Below, in pieces: positions 33,021 to 42,094 of a stretch of 64,000 bases of DNA. The first letter of the stretch is position 1, and the number at the start of each line of letters is the position of its first letter. The notes beneath the pieces are model-generated. The model was not told where the DNA came from. It saw only the letters and a program-made list of their open reading frames with translations, and made no database searches. Position numbers and translations under genes: made by a program. Origin of the DNA: Stella humosa. GTDB lineage: Bacteria; Pseudomonadota; Alphaproteobacteria; ATCC43930; Allostellaceae. The stretch lies in NCBI RefSeq assembly GCF_006738645.1, contig NZ_AP019700.1, forward strand, positions 1,128,001-1,192,000. The letters are read 5' to 3'.

Positions 33021-34093
33021 CCATGAAGAAGCGGATGTTCGCGGCGGCCGTCGCCGCCGGCCTGGCGCTCTCGCCCGCGGCACAGGCATTCGAGGGTGCC
33101 GAGCTCTATGCCGGCGAGCGCACCCTCTATGAGGCCGCCCAGAAGGAGGGGATCGTCGTCTCCTTCGACACCGGCCCGACCTGGGCCAACTGGGCCGCGC
33201 AGTTCAAGGCGTTCCAGAAGCGCTATCCCGGCATCGAGATGGTCTACAACGACCTGGGCTCGGCCGCGACCGTGGTGGCGCTCGACAAGGCGCGCAACCG
33301 CCCGCAGGCCGACACGGCCTACTATTTCGCGGCCTCTGCCCTCGATGCCGCGGCCAAGGGCTTGGTGGCCGACTTCCAGCCGGTGAACTTCGCCAAGCTG
33401 CCGGCCGCCTTCCGCCATGACAGCGGCCAGTGGTTCACCATCCACACCCTCAACGTCGCCTTCCTGGTCAACACCAAGCTGGTGAAGACGGTGCCGACCG
33501 GCTGGGCCGACCTGCTGAAGCCCGAATACAAGAACGCCGTGGTGTACCTCGACCCGCGCTCGACGGGCCAGGGCCAGGTCGTGGCCTTCGCGGCTGCCTT
33601 CGCCAATGGCGGCGACATGGACAACGTCACCCCCGGCATCGACTATCTGGGCCAGCTCTCCAAGGCCGGCAACGTGCTGCGCACCGTCGGCACCACGCCC
33701 TATGCGCAGTTCCTGAAGGGCGAGATCCCGATCTGGATCGGTTACGAGAATGACGGGTTGAAGGCCAAGTTCCTGGACGGCATGGGTGACAACATCGCTG
33801 TCGTCATGCCCAAGGAGGCGTCGGCCGCCGCCCCCTACGCGATCAGCCTGGTGAAGGGGGCGCGCAACCCCAATGCCGGCAAGCTGTGGCTCAACTACAT
33901 CATGACCGAGGAGGGGCAGGGCATCTTCGCCGAGGGCTTCGTGCGGCCGGCGGTGCCGGGCGTGAAGCTGCCCGACAGCGTCGCCGACAAGCTGCCGCCG
34001 GCACCCCAGCTGAAGCCGATCGACATCGCCAAGGCGACCGCCAAGAAGGCCGAGATCGAGACCGGCTGGGCCAAGGCCGTGCTGGGCCGCTGA
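33017..34093 (+). CDS. Extracellular substrate-binding protein family 1 (Fe/phosphonate/polyamine type)
   Basis: A 358-residue periplasmic binding protein. The signal peptide ends about residue 25 (SPAAQA). The mature part starts FEGAELYAGERTLYEAAQKEGIVVSFDTGPTW, which resembles Fe(III)- and 2-aminoethylphosphonate-binding proteins. GTG 33017 (GGAGG six bases upstream, GTGA overlap) fits better than ATG 33023. The ligand is not determined; no two-tyrosine iron site could be placed with certainty. Confidence 0.87.
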   Translation: MTMKKRMFAAAVAAGLALSPAAQAFEGAELYAGERTLYEAAQKEGIVVSFDTGPTWANWAAQFKAFQKRYPGIEMVYNDLGSAATVVALDKARNRPQADTAYYFAASALDAAAKGLVADFQPVNFAKLPAAFRHDSGQWFTIHTLNVAFLVNTKLVKTVPTGWADLLKPEYKNAVVYLDPRSTGQGQVVAFAAAFANGGDMDNVTPGIDYLGQLSKAGNVLRTVGTTPYAQFLKGEIPIWIGYENDGLKAKFLDGMGDNIAVVMPKEASAAAPYAISLVKGARNPNAGKLWLNYIMTEEGQGIFAEGFVRPAVPGVKLPDSVADKLPPAPQLKPIDIAKATAKKAEIETGWAKAVLGR

Positions 34094-34117
34094 GGCCTCG
34101 GGCACAGGCTTCCACCG

Positions 34118-34948
34118 ATGACGCCGCACGTCCCCCGGCCGCTGCTGCTGGCCTTTCTGCTGCCGGGGGTCGTGCTGTTCACCGTGTTCTTCCTGCTACC
34201 GCTGTCGCTGATCCTGGCCGAGGCCGGGTCGGACGGCGGCGTCGCCTTCATGGCCCTGCTGTCGGACCCGGTGTTCTGGAACGGCCTGGGCGGCAGCCTG
34301 CTGCTGGGCACCGTGGCACCGGCCTTCTCGCTGGTGGTGGGCTTCGTGCTGGCAGCGGCCCTGGCCCGCATGTCGCCCGCCCGGCGCACGGCCGCCCTCT
34401 TCGCGATCTCGCTGCCGCTCACCTTCTCGGGCCTGATCGTCGCCTATGGCTTCATCCTGCTGCTGGGCCGCGCGGGCTTCCTGACCCAGCTCCTGGCCAT
34501 GGTCGGCTTCGACCCGGCCGTGGTCGGTGGCCTCATCTTCAGCCCGGCCGGGCTGGGCCTTGCCTATTCCTACTACCTGATCCCGCGGGTCGTGCTGGTG
34601 GTGCTGCCGGCCCTGCGCAACTTCGATCCGGCCCAGCTCGCCGCTGCCCGCTCGCTGGGTGCAGGGCGTTTCCGCACGGTCGTGGAAATCCTGCTGCCGC
34701 AGATCGTGCCCAGCCTGCTGGCGGCCTATTGCCTGACGGCGGCGGTCGCCATCGGCGCCTACGGCACGGCGCTGGCGCTGGCCGGGACGCAGGTGAACAT
34801 CCTGCCGCTGCTGCTTTACAGCAAGGTGTCGGAGACAGGCACGGACCTGCCGGCGGCGGCCGCCATCTCGATCGTGCTGGTGGCGCTGTGCAGCCTGGTC
34901 ATTGTGCTGGGCGAGGCGCTGTCGGGCCGGCGGCGGCCCTCACATTAG
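34118..34948 (+). CDS. ABC transporter permease, PotB-type subunit
   Basis: A 276-residue permease with about six helices (the first is LLLAFLLPGVVLFTVFFLLPLSLI). The EAA loop QLAAARSLGAGRFRTVVEILLPQIVPSLL is near residue 170. It is the partner of the permease at 31171. The operon ends here and meets the convergent dipeptide-type operon across 28 bp. Confidence 0.88.
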   Translation: MTPHVPRPLLLAFLLPGVVLFTVFFLLPLSLILAEAGSDGGVAFMALLSDPVFWNGLGGSLLLGTVAPAFSLVVGFVLAAALARMSPARRTAALFAISLPLTFSGLIVAYGFILLLGRAGFLTQLLAMVGFDPAVVGGLIFSPAGLGLAYSYYLIPRVVLVVLPALRNFDPAQLAAARSLGAGRFRTVVEILLPQIVPSLLAAYCLTAAVAIGAYGTALALAGTQVNILPLLLYSKVSETGTDLPAAAAISIVLVALCSLVIVLGEALSGRRRPSH

Positions 34949-34979
34949 TCTAGGGGGCCGCCGCAGCGGCACCGGACTA
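34946..34979. terminator. Nested inverted repeat between convergent transporter operons
   Basis: TAGTC (34946-34950) pairs with GACTA (34975-34979), and an inner GCCGC/GCGGC stem with a CGCA loop lies between them. Both stop codons lie in the outer arms. It is a plausible shared terminator structure, though short and without T-runs. Confidence 0.35.
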
Positions 34980-35960
34980 CGCCAGGTGGCACGCCGCCCG
35001 CTGGCCGGGGGCGATTTCGCGCAGCAGCGGCACCTCGACCCGGCAGCGGGCTTCGGCGATGGGGCAGCGGTCGGCGAAGGCGCAGCCGGGGGGCAGGTGG
35101 GTCTGGCTCGGCACGCCGCCTTGCAGGCGCGGGCGCCGGCGGCGGCGGTTGGCGGCGGCCGCGTTGGGCACGGCCGCGCGCAGGGCCTGGGTGTAGGGGT
35201 GGGCCGGGCGCTCGAACAGCAGCGAGGCCGGGCCTTCCTCGACGATGCGGCCCAGATACATGACCGCCACCTGGCGGCAGACATAGTCGACCACGCCCAG
35301 GTCGTGGCTGATCAGCATGTAGGCCAGGCCGTACTGTTCCTGCAGGTCCTTCAGCAGGTTCAGCACTTGCGCCTGGACCGAGACGTCGAGCGCCGAGACG
35401 GGCTCGTCCAGCACGATCAGCGCCGGACGGGTGACGAGCGCCCGGGCGATGGCGATGCGCTGGCGCTGCCCGCCCGAGAATTCGTGCGGGTACTTGCCGG
35501 TGTCGGCCGGGCGCAGGCCCACGGCGCGCAGCACCTCCTCCACCCGCTGCGCCCGGTCGCCGGCGCGCTCCAGCGCGTCCAGCGGCTCGGCCACGATGCG
35601 GCCCACCGTGTGGCGCGGGTTGAGCGAGCCGTAGGGGTCCTGGAAGACCATCTGGAAGGCGCGGCGCAGGCGCTTCAGGGTGGGGGCGTCGACGGCGGCC
35701 AGGTCCTCGCCGCGGATCTCGACCGAGCCGGCGCTGGGCGCCTCCAGCCCCATGGCCAGGCGCGCCAGGGTCGACTTGCCGCAGCCGGACTCGCCGACGA
35801 TGCCCAGGCTGTCGCGCTCGGGGATGACGATGTCGACGCCGTTCACCGCGTGGACGGCCTCGCGCGGGCCGAACAGGGTGCGCCGCGGCAGCGGGTAGCG
35901 CCGGTGCAGGCCGGCGGTCCGCAGCACGGGTGGGCCGGCCGGATCGTCCGGAGGCATCAT
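34977..35960 (-). CDS. Dipeptide/oligopeptide ABC transporter ATPase, DppF/OppF-type
   Basis: A 327-residue ATPase. Walker A GESGCGKST is near residue 57, signature FSGGQRQRIAIARAL near residue 167 and Walker B LIVLDEPVSALDVS near residue 187. The C-terminal oligo_HPY extension has the cysteine-bearing CAFADRCPIAEARC segment that binds an iron-sulfur cluster in related proteins. The start overlaps the DppD stop by 4 bp. It is the last gene of the minus-strand peptide transporter operon. Confidence 0.9.
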   Translation of the reverse strand: MMPPDDPAGPPVLRTAGLHRRYPLPRRTLFGPREAVHAVNGVDIVIPERDSLGIVGESGCGKSTLARLAMGLEAPSAGSVEIRGEDLAAVDAPTLKRLRRAFQMVFQDPYGSLNPRHTVGRIVAEPLDALERAGDRAQRVEEVLRAVGLRPADTGKYPHEFSGGQRQRIAIARALVTRPALIVLDEPVSALDVSVQAQVLNLLKDLQEQYGLAYMLISHDLGVVDYVCRQVAVMYLGRIVEEGPASLLFERPAHPYTQALRAAVPNAAAANRRRRRPRLQGGVPSQTHLPPGCAFADRCPIAEARCRVEVPLLREIAPGQRAACHLA

Positions 35961-36940
35961 GGGATGCTCCTTCTTCGCGCCTCGTCCAGGCGGATGCAGC
36001 GTGCCCGATGGCCGGGGCCCACGGCAAGTGGCGGCGGCGGTGCCGCGCGGCAGGCGCCGGCCGCGATCGGGCAGCGATCGACGAAGGTGCAGGCGGCCGG
36101 CAGGTCTGCCAGGTCGGGCACGGTGCCGGGGATGGGCTCCAGCCGGGCGCGGCGCGCCAGGCCGATCTGCGGCAGGGCGGCGAACAGCCCCTGGCTGTAG
36201 GGGTGGGCGCGATACTGGAACAGGGCCTCGGTCCCGGCCTCCTCGACGCCGGCGCCGCCATACATGACGATGACCCGGTCGACCGTCTCGGCGATCACGC
36301 CCAGGTCGTGGGTGATGAGGATGAGGCCCATGCCGCGCTCGTCCACCAGCTCGATGACGAGGTCGAGGATCTGGCCCTGGATGGTGACGTCGAGTGCGGT
36401 CGTCGGCTCGTCGGCCACCAGCAGGTCGGGCTCGCAGGCGAGCGCCATGGCGATCATCGCGCGTTGCCGTTGGCCGCCCGACAGCATGTGCGGCGGGGCG
36501 TGCGCGCGCTCGCCCGCGTTGGGCAGGCCGACCCGGTCCAGCAGGCGCACGGCCTCGCGCTCGGCATCGGCCCGGCTGGCGCCGCGATGCAGGCGCAGCG
36601 GCTCGGCCACCTGCCGGCCGATCGGCTGCAAGGGGTTCAGCGCCGTCATCGGCTCCTGGAAGATCATGGCGATGCGGTTGCCGCGGATGCGGCAGAGGTC
36701 GGCCTCGTCCATGGTCAGCAGCTCCTGGCCATCAAGCGCCACCCGGCCGGAGGCGCGCGCGCCGTCGGGCAACAGGCCCATCAGCGCCAGCGCCGTCATC
36801 GACTTGCCGCAGCCGGACTCGCCGACCAGCCCCAGCGTCTGCCCGCGGTCGAGCGAGAAGGACAGGTCGCGCACCGCCCGCGCCCAGCCGTTGCGGGTGG
36901 GCAGGGCGACCGTCAGGTCCTCGACCTCGAGCAGGGTCAT
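35957..36940 (-). CDS. Dipeptide/oligopeptide ABC transporter ATPase, DppD/OppD-type
   Basis: A 327-residue ATPase. Walker A GESGCGKSM is near residue 40, signature LSGGQRQRAMIAMAL near residue 151, Walker B LLVADEPTTALDVT near residue 172 and H-loop ITHDLGVIAE near residue 203. The C-terminal CTFVDRCPIAAGACR is the cysteine-containing oligo_HPY region. The Walker A ends in Met rather than Ser/Thr (GKSM keeps K and S, so binding is intact). It is tightly packed between DppC and DppF genes. Confidence 0.9.
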   Translation of the reverse strand: MTLLEVEDLTVALPTRNGWARAVRDLSFSLDRGQTLGLVGESGCGKSMTALALMGLLPDGARASGRVALDGQELLTMDEADLCRIRGNRIAMIFQEPMTALNPLQPIGRQVAEPLRLHRGASRADAEREAVRLLDRVGLPNAGERAHAPPHMLSGGQRQRAMIAMALACEPDLLVADEPTTALDVTIQGQILDLVIELVDERGMGLILITHDLGVIAETVDRVIVMYGGAGVEEAGTEALFQYRAHPYSQGLFAALPQIGLARRARLEPIPGTVPDLADLPAACTFVDRCPIAAGACRAAPPPPLAVGPGHRARCIRLDEARRRSIP

Positions 36941-36950
36941 CGCCGGACCA

Positions 36951-37808
36951 TCATCGCTTGCGCGCCAGGCGGGGGTCGATCAGGTCGCGCAGCCCGTCGC
37001 CCAGCAGGTTGAGGCCCAGCACGGCGACCGCAATGGCGATGCCCGGGAAGACCGCCAGATAGGGGGCGTCGTACATGAAGGTCTGCGCGTCGTTCAGCAT
37101 CCGGCCCCAGCTCGGCAAGGGTGGCTGGGTGCCCAGCCCGAGATAGGAGAGGCCGGCTTCCGCCAGGATGGCGAGCGCGAACGCAATCGTCGCCTGGACG
37201 ATGATGATGCTGAGGATGTTGGGCAGCACATGCTCGATCGTGATGCGCGTCGTGCCCTTGCCCGCCGCGCGCGCGGCCAGGATGAAGTCGCGCGCCCAGA
37301 TCGAGCTGGCCGCACCCCGCGCCAGCCGGGCGAAGACGGGCACGTTGAAGATGCCGATGGCCAGGATCGAGTTGACCGTGCCCGGCCCCAGCAGGGCGGT
37401 GATCATGATGGCCGACAGGATGGCGGGGAAGGCGAAGGTGAAGTCCGAGAAGCGCATCACGAGCTCCTCGATCCAGCCGCGCCGGGCGGCTGCCAGCAGG
37501 CCCAGCGTCGTGCCGACCGAGCAGCCGATGGCCACCGCGACGACGCCGACCGCGATCGAGTTGCGCGCCCCCACCATGATCATCGACAGGATGTCGCGGC
37601 CGAAATGGTCGGTGCCGAAAAGGTGGTCGGCCGAGGGCGGGCGCAGCTTGCGTGGCACCGCCAGTTCGATCGCCGAATAGGGCGTCCAGACATAGGAGAC
37701 GGCGGCGGCCAGGACCACCAGCCCGGTCAGGAATGCGCCGATGGCGAAGCTGCGGTGGCGGAAGGCCCGGCGGATGGTGCCGGGCCGCTGCATGGCCGTG
37801 TCGCTCAT
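36951..37808 (-). CDS. Dipeptide/oligopeptide ABC transporter permease, DppC-type
   Basis: A 285-residue permease. The OppC N-terminal helix is followed by DHLFGTDHFGRDILSMIMVGARNS, the family's signature before the permease domain. The EAA loop DFILAARAAGKGTTRITIEHVLPNI is near residue 183. ATG 37808 overlaps the DppB stop, which decides the start against the much longer open frame. Confidence 0.9.
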   Translation of the reverse strand: MSDTAMQRPGTIRRAFRHRSFAIGAFLTGLVVLAAAVSYVWTPYSAIELAVPRKLRPPSADHLFGTDHFGRDILSMIMVGARNSIAVGVVAVAIGCSVGTTLGLLAAARRGWIEELVMRFSDFTFAFPAILSAIMITALLGPGTVNSILAIGIFNVPVFARLARGAASSIWARDFILAARAAGKGTTRITIEHVLPNILSIIIVQATIAFALAILAEAGLSYLGLGTQPPLPSWGRMLNDAQTFMYDAPYLAVFPGIAIAVAVLGLNLLGDGLRDLIDPRLARKR

Positions 37809-38752
37809 CGCCGGCTCCGCAGGCGGGGGTCGATGACGGCATAGAGCACGTCGACCAGGAAGTTCACCACCACCACCAGGGCTGCGATCAGCACCACCAC
37901 GTCCTTCACCACGATCAGGTCGCGCTGGGTGATCGCCTGGAACACCAGCCGGCCGACGCCGGGCAGGTAGAACACGTTCTCGATGATGATGGTGCCGGTC
38001 AGCAGGTTGGCGAATTGCAGGCCCATGATGGTGACCACGGGGATCAGCGCGTTGCGCAGGACATGGCGCCACAGCGCCTGGCGCCGGGACAGGCCCTTGG
38101 CGCGCGCGGTGCGCACGAAATCCTCGCGCAGCACTTCCAGCACGGCCGAACGGGTGACGCGGGCCAGGATGGCGGCCTGCACGATGGCCAGCGAGATGGC
38201 GGGCAGCAGCAGCGACTGCAGGGCCGGGAGGATGCCCGCCCCCCAGCCGGGGAAGCCGCCGGCCGAGAACCAGCCGAGATGGACCGAGAAATAGAGGATC
38301 AGCAGGATCGCGAACCAGAAGTTGGGAATGGCGATGCCGAGCTGGCCGAATGCCATGACGCCCCAGTCGCCCGGCCGGCCGTGATGGCTGGCGGCATAAA
38401 GGCCGAGGCTGAGCGCCAGCACCACCGTCAGCGCCATGGCGATCAGGGCCAGCGGGATGGTCAGCACCAGCCGCTCGGCGATCAGCTCCGACACCGGGAC
38501 CGAATAGGTGTAGCTGATGCCGAGGTCGCCGGTCGCCAGCCCCACCACCCAGGCGAGGTAGCGCTCGACCGGCGGGCGGTCGAGCCCCAGCTTGCGGCGC
38601 AGCGCCTCGACCGTGTCGGGCTGCGCGTCGACCCCCAGCATCACCTGGGCGGGGTCACCCGGCAGCACCTCCAGGACGAGGAACACGACGAGCGACGCCG
38701 CCAGCAGGGTCCCGATCAGGGTCCCGAATCGTCGCAGGAGGAAGAGGGTCAT
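37805..38752 (-). CDS. Dipeptide/oligopeptide ABC transporter permease, DppB-type
   Basis: A 315-residue six-helix permease. FLLRRFGTLIGTLLAASLVVFLVLEVLPGDPA is the usual N terminus, and the EAA loop DFVRTARAKGLSRRQALWRHVLRNALIP is near residue 205. It starts 34 bp after the methyltransferase gene of the same operon. Confidence 0.9.
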   Translation of the reverse strand: MTLFLLRRFGTLIGTLLAASLVVFLVLEVLPGDPAQVMLGVDAQPDTVEALRRKLGLDRPPVERYLAWVVGLATGDLGISYTYSVPVSELIAERLVLTIPLALIAMALTVVLALSLGLYAASHHGRPGDWGVMAFGQLGIAIPNFWFAILLILYFSVHLGWFSAGGFPGWGAGILPALQSLLLPAISLAIVQAAILARVTRSAVLEVLREDFVRTARAKGLSRRQALWRHVLRNALIPVVTIMGLQFANLLTGTIIIENVFYLPGVGRLVFQAITQRDLIVVKDVVVLIAALVVVVNFLVDVLYAVIDPRLRSRR

Positions 38753-38786
38753 TCGCTCAAGGGGCTAAGGCCGCCGGGGCCGGCCG

Positions 38787-40004
38787 TCAAGCAATCGGGC
38801 GCGCTTTCCGCCAGCAGATCCAGCCCCCGCTTTCCGCGGGCGCCGGTGCCGCGATGGCGCGGCGCCCGAGGAAGTGGTCGAGGGCGTCCCGGCCGGCCGT
38901 TTCGACCAGGATGATGCCGCCTTCGGGCATGCGGTCGAAGAGGAAGGGCAGGATGCGCGCGGCCACTTCGCTGCCGCCGCCGATGGCCAGGAGGGCGATG
39001 CGATGGACCGGGGCAAGCGGCAGGCTGTCGCCATAGGCGCCGGCCAGCAGGCTGACGCGGTCGTCCATCGCGTGGAACCGTTCCAGGCATTGGCGTGCGT
39101 CCGCCTCCGGCCCCTCCGTCGCGATCCAGGAGCGGCCGGTGGTGTCGGCGCTGCGGCGCAGGCCGGCCAGCATGGCACCGATGATGGCCGCGTCCGTTCC
39201 AGCGGCGACGAAGTCGCCCGCGAGGGTGCCGTCCAGGGCGCCGCCGGCAGCCAGCCGCAGGCCACCCAGATCGTGGCCGGGTGCGGCTTCGCCAAGCCAG
39301 GCCGCCAGCAGGTCAAGATAGCGGTCGTCCCCGGCCGAGCCGAGCGGAGCGCGCGCCAGCGCGGGCCGGGCCAGTTCGGGAAACCGCTCCAGATGGGGGT
39401 GGGCGGCGGCATCGCCGGCGGCCCGGTCGGCATCGGTCAGCGGCCGCTTGCGCAACTGCACCCGCACCTCGTCGACGGCGCGCGGCCGGGCGCGCAGCTC
39501 GTCCTCGGTGGCGCCGCCCTTCAGCAGGCTCTGGCCGAGCCGGCTGAGCACGAGCTGCTGGTCGACCAGGTCGAAGCGCGCCTCGGTCCAGCCGATCTGC
39601 CAGAACCACTCCGTGTAGTAGAGCCAGCTCCGCTCGTTGAAGCCGCGCAGGTGCGTCGGGTCCTGCCAGGCGCCATAGGACAGGTCGTAGGGCACGGCGA
39701 TGGCCATGATGCCGCCATCCTGCAGCAGCGCCAGGCAGTTCGTCATCAGCCCGACCAAGTCCGGCACATGCTCCAGGACGTGCGAGGCCGTGATGTGGTC
39801 GAAGGCGCCGGCCGCCAGCTCGACGGTGCCGAAGCGATGGGTGGCAAAGCGCATGCCGACCAGGTCGCGCCGGCTCAGGTCGGCCAGGATGTCGGGGCCG
39901 GCGGCGGGAGAGATGTCGATGTTGATCGACGCCTCGTCCCACAGCCGGCCGCTGCCGATGTTGAGCCGGGTCGGGGTCGCGACCGGCGACGGCGTGTCGG
40001 TCAT
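38787..40004 (-). CDS. Two-domain methyltransferase-like protein inside the peptide transporter operon
   Basis: A 405-residue protein. The N-terminal half is a class I methyltransferase: RLNIGSGRLWDEASINIDIS (SAM loop), ASHVLEHVPDLVGLMTNCLALLQDGGIMAIAVPYD, then the substrate-lid region with NERSWLYYTEWFW. The C-terminal half (about 250-400) looks like a second, degenerate methyltransferase-like fold of the TylF type (VHRIALLAIGGGSEVAARILPFLFDRMPEGGIILVET). The start overlaps the stop of the peptide-binding protein (ATGA), so translation is coupled. Why a methyltransferase belongs to a dipeptide-type transporter operon is not known; its acceptor may be linked to the imported compound. Confidence 0.7.
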   Translation of the reverse strand: MTDTPSPVATPTRLNIGSGRLWDEASINIDISPAAGPDILADLSRRDLVGMRFATHRFGTVELAAGAFDHITASHVLEHVPDLVGLMTNCLALLQDGGIMAIAVPYDLSYGAWQDPTHLRGFNERSWLYYTEWFWQIGWTEARFDLVDQQLVLSRLGQSLLKGGATEDELRARPRAVDEVRVQLRKRPLTDADRAAGDAAAHPHLERFPELARPALARAPLGSAGDDRYLDLLAAWLGEAAPGHDLGGLRLAAGGALDGTLAGDFVAAGTDAAIIGAMLAGLRRSADTTGRSWIATEGPEADARQCLERFHAMDDRVSLLAGAYGDSLPLAPVHRIALLAIGGGSEVAARILPFLFDRMPEGGIILVETAGRDALDHFLGRRAIAAPAPAESGGWICWRKARPIA

Positions 40005-41494
40005 CAGTTGGCCCAGCTCCACTGCCACAGCTCGGTCTGCACGATCGGCTCGTTCTGGCCATAGCCGCGCAGGCCGCTGGCATAGACGCCCGTCTTGGCA
40101 AGCTGGAACAGGAAGCCGTGGACGGCATCCTCCGAGATCATGCGCTGCGCCTGGCCGTAGAGGTCGTAGAGCTTGGGCGTGTCGACCTCGACGTCGATCC
40201 GCTTCATCAGCGCGTCCAGGTCCTTGTTCTGGTAGCCGTAGTAGTAGTTCGGCCCGCGCACGTAATTGTCCATGTCGTAGGGCGAGGTGTGCGCCACGAT
40301 CGTCATGTCGTAGTTGCGCTGCTTGTAGACGATGTCGAGCCACTGCGCCCACTCGATGGGCTCGATCTTCACCCGAATGCCGGCCTGGCCCAACTGGGCG
40401 GCCAGCACCTCGGCGCCGCGCCGGGCATAGGGGAAGGGCGGCGGCTTCACCGTCGTCTCGAAGCCGTTGGGCAGGCCCGCCTCGGCCAGCAGCGCCTTCG
40501 CCTTGGCGATGTCATGCGGATAGCGGCCGGTCAGGTCGACATAGGCGGGGTGATGCGGCGGGAAATGAGCACCGATCGGCGTGCCATAGCCGAACATCGC
40601 CCCGTCGATCAGCGCCTTGCGGTCGATCGCATGGTTGATGGCGCGGCGGACGCGGACATCGTCGAAGGGCTTGCGGGAATTGTTGAGGGCCAGGATGACC
40701 TCGCCCTCGGTCGTGCCGATCACGACCTTGAAGCGCTGGTCCCGCTGGAAGCGACCCAGGCTTTCGGGCGCGCCGATCAGGGGGAAGGCGTCGACGTCGC
40801 CGGCCAGCAGGGCTGCCACCTGGGCGGACGGGTCGGGAATGAACTTGAAGACCGCCTCGCGCATCTTGATGCGGCCGACATGGCGATAGTCCGGATAGCG
40901 CTCCAGCACCACGCGGTCGCCCTTCACCCATTCCTTGAAGCGGAAGGGGCCGCTGCCGACCGGGCGGATGCGGTTCTGATCCACCGTCTCAGTCGCCGTG
41001 ATCGAGGCATCGCCGGACGCCATCGAGAAGAGGAAGATGCTGGTCGGCTGCTTCAGGCGGATCACGACGGTGCGCGCATCCGGCGCCTCGACCGCCTCGA
41101 TCGGCTGGAACACCTTCTTGGACGGGTTGATGCTGTCCCCGGCCATGGCGCGCGCGAAGGTGAGGCGCACATCCTCCGACGTCAGCGCCCGGCCATTGTG
41201 GAACGTCGCCTTCTCGGGCAGGCGAAAGGTGAAGACCCGGCCATCGGCGGATATCGTCCAGCTCTCGGCCAGCCCCGGGGTGACGCCGCCACGATCGTCG
41301 ATCAGGGTCAGGCTCTCGAAGACGTTGCCGGAAACGATGCTGTCGATGGCGGCCGCGGCATTGATCGTGGGATCGAGGACCGGCGGTTCGGCCTGCATGC
41401 CGACGACGACGCGGTCCTTGGCGGCGGCCGGTGCGGGCGAGAAGGCGACGGCCAGGGCAAGGCCGAGCACGGCCGGGACGAAGTACGGGCGCAT
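40004..41494 (-). CDS. Peptide/solute-binding protein family 5 of the dipeptide-type transporter
   Basis: A 496-residue periplasmic binding protein. The signal peptide ends about residue 25 (APAAAK). VVVGMQAEPPVLDPTINAAAAIDSIVSGNVFESL and the SBP_bac_5 hallmark PGLAESWTISADGRVFTFRLPEKATFHNGR follow. AGAGGATC before ATG 41494 decides the start, which puts the signal peptide first. It is the promoter-proximal gene of the operon: binding protein, methyltransferase, DppB, DppC, DppD, DppF. Confidence 0.92.
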   Translation of the reverse strand: MRPYFVPAVLGLALAVAFSPAPAAAKDRVVVGMQAEPPVLDPTINAAAAIDSIVSGNVFESLTLIDDRGGVTPGLAESWTISADGRVFTFRLPEKATFHNGRALTSEDVRLTFARAMAGDSINPSKKVFQPIEAVEAPDARTVVIRLKQPTSIFLFSMASGDASITATETVDQNRIRPVGSGPFRFKEWVKGDRVVLERYPDYRHVGRIKMREAVFKFIPDPSAQVAALLAGDVDAFPLIGAPESLGRFQRDQRFKVVIGTTEGEVILALNNSRKPFDDVRVRRAINHAIDRKALIDGAMFGYGTPIGAHFPPHHPAYVDLTGRYPHDIAKAKALLAEAGLPNGFETTVKPPPFPYARRGAEVLAAQLGQAGIRVKIEPIEWAQWLDIVYKQRNYDMTIVAHTSPYDMDNYVRGPNYYYGYQNKDLDALMKRIDVEVDTPKLYDLYGQAQRMISEDAVHGFLFQLAKTGVYASGLRGYGQNEPIVQTELWQWSWAN

Positions 41495-41606
41495 GGGCGA
41501 TCCTCTGAGAGGCAGGTCGGGCAACAGTTTGTTCGGGCGGCACGCTATCACGACCGCCCGCGCCGCGGCGTGACAAGATCGCCGGCCGCGGCTATCGAAG
41601 GCGCCC

Positions 41607-42086
41607 ATGCGCTTCTTCTTCTACGGCACCCTGCTCGACGCGGACCTGCGCCGCACCTTGTGCGGCCCGGCCGCGGACGCCTGGACCCTGGCGCGGGCGG
41701 AACTGGCCGGCTATCGCCGTGGCCGCAGCCGTGGGCGCACCTACCCGTTCCTGGTGGCCGACCCAGCCGGCGTGGTGGCGGGCGTGGTGGCCGACGGGCT
41801 CGATGCGACCGCGGCCGCCATCCTCACGCTCTATGAAGGCAGCGGCTATCGGCTGGCGCGGCTGGCGCCCGCGGGTGCCGACGGGCCGGTCGATTCCTGG
41901 GTGTTCCTGCCGCGGCGCCGGGTGGTGGCTGACCTGTCCTGGATGCTTGACGACTGGGTTGTACGCCACAAGGCGCCGACGCTGCTGCGGATCGCAGCCT
42001 GGCGGGCGGCCTTGCCGGCAGCCGAATTGGCGCAGGCGGAACTGCGCTGGCGTGGGCGCGGCCAGACAGGAGGCCCGGCCGCGTAG
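41607..42086 (+). CDS. Gamma-glutamylcyclotransferase-like (AIG2) protein
   Basis: A 159-residue protein of the GGCT/AIG2 fold, which cyclises gamma-glutamyl amines or peptides to 5-oxoproline. The substrate loop FFYGTLL is at residues 4-10, and the catalytic Glu is Glu77 in LYEGSGY. HyuA-type 5-oxoprolinases, if any of the window's copies is one, would use the 5-oxoproline product; this link is speculative. It is a single gene, divergent from the peptide-binding protein and convergent with dacF. Confidence 0.82.
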   Translation: MRFFFYGTLLDADLRRTLCGPAADAWTLARAELAGYRRGRSRGRTYPFLVADPAGVVAGVVADGLDATAAAILTLYEGSGYRLARLAPAGADGPVDSWVFLPRRRVVADLSWMLDDWVVRHKAPTLLRIAAWRAALPAAELAQAELRWRGRGQTGGPAA

Positions 42087-42094
42087 CGTGACGG

